Source: an uncultured Alphaproteobacteria bacterium
Lineage (GTDB): Bacteria > Pseudomonadota > Alphaproteobacteria > Rickettsiales > UBA1997
Reading direction: 5' to 3'
Assembly (NCBI GenBank): GCA_903898475.1
Contig: CAIUFU010000063.1
Span: forward strand, 1-6,764
DNA: 6,764 nucleotides
The position numbers and the translations under genes are program-made. Position 1 is the first letter of the stretch. Each line of letters opens with the position of its first letter. The notes below the pieces were generated by a model. It was given only the letters and a program-made list of their open reading frames with translations. It searched no databases and had not been told where the DNA came from. This document shows positions 6,752 through 6,764 of this stretch, piece by piece.

Positions 6752-6764
6752 GCAAAGCACGAAG

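Overview
The window reads as chromosomal DNA from an AT-rich alphaproteobacterium (G+C about 40% by eye). The main grounds are the alphaproteobacterial look of MetW, of the methionine enzyme MetZ (O-succinylhomoserine sulfhydrylase) and of the short RlpA lipoprotein. The exact lineage cannot be fixed from sequence alone. Genes are tightly packed, with overlapping starts and stops and weak or absent Shine-Dalgarno sequences. I saw no rRNA, tRNA, CRISPR array, insertion sequence or phage structural gene.

Left part (1-818, + strand): a possible gene tail at the window edge is followed by a complete formyltransferase-family gene. This is a 10-formyl-THF-type N-terminal catalytic domain with no C-terminal tRNA-binding domain, so it is probably not the ordinary Fmt. 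Middle (815-1463, - strand): a toxin-antitoxin pair of the HI1419/HI1420 (HigB/HigA-like, RelE/ParE superfamily) type. The toxin comes first and the 17-bp-overlapping antitoxin second. The antitoxin stop shares four bases (TTAA) with the convergent formyltransferase stop. Upstream of the toxin is an AT-rich divergent control region with a perfect 10-bp inverted repeat, probably the operator of the pair.

Right part (1608-6733, + strand): four genes that look like one transcription unit. They are metW, rlpA (start overlaps the metW stop by ATGA), a large polytopic DUF2339 membrane protein that begins 6 bp after rlpA, and metZ 18 bp further on. MetW and MetZ belong to the succinylhomoserine/direct-sulfhydrylation route to methionine. 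RlpA and the DUF2339 protein are envelope proteins. The usual metW partner, metX, is not upstream of metW; the toxin-antitoxin module occupies that place.

No wholly new system is evident. The points most worth a second look are the toxin-antitoxin operator placed where it could also govern the metW-rlpA-DUF2339-metZ unit, the mixed methionine/envelope operon with metX missing, and the unassigned biochemical role of the single-domain formyltransferase.
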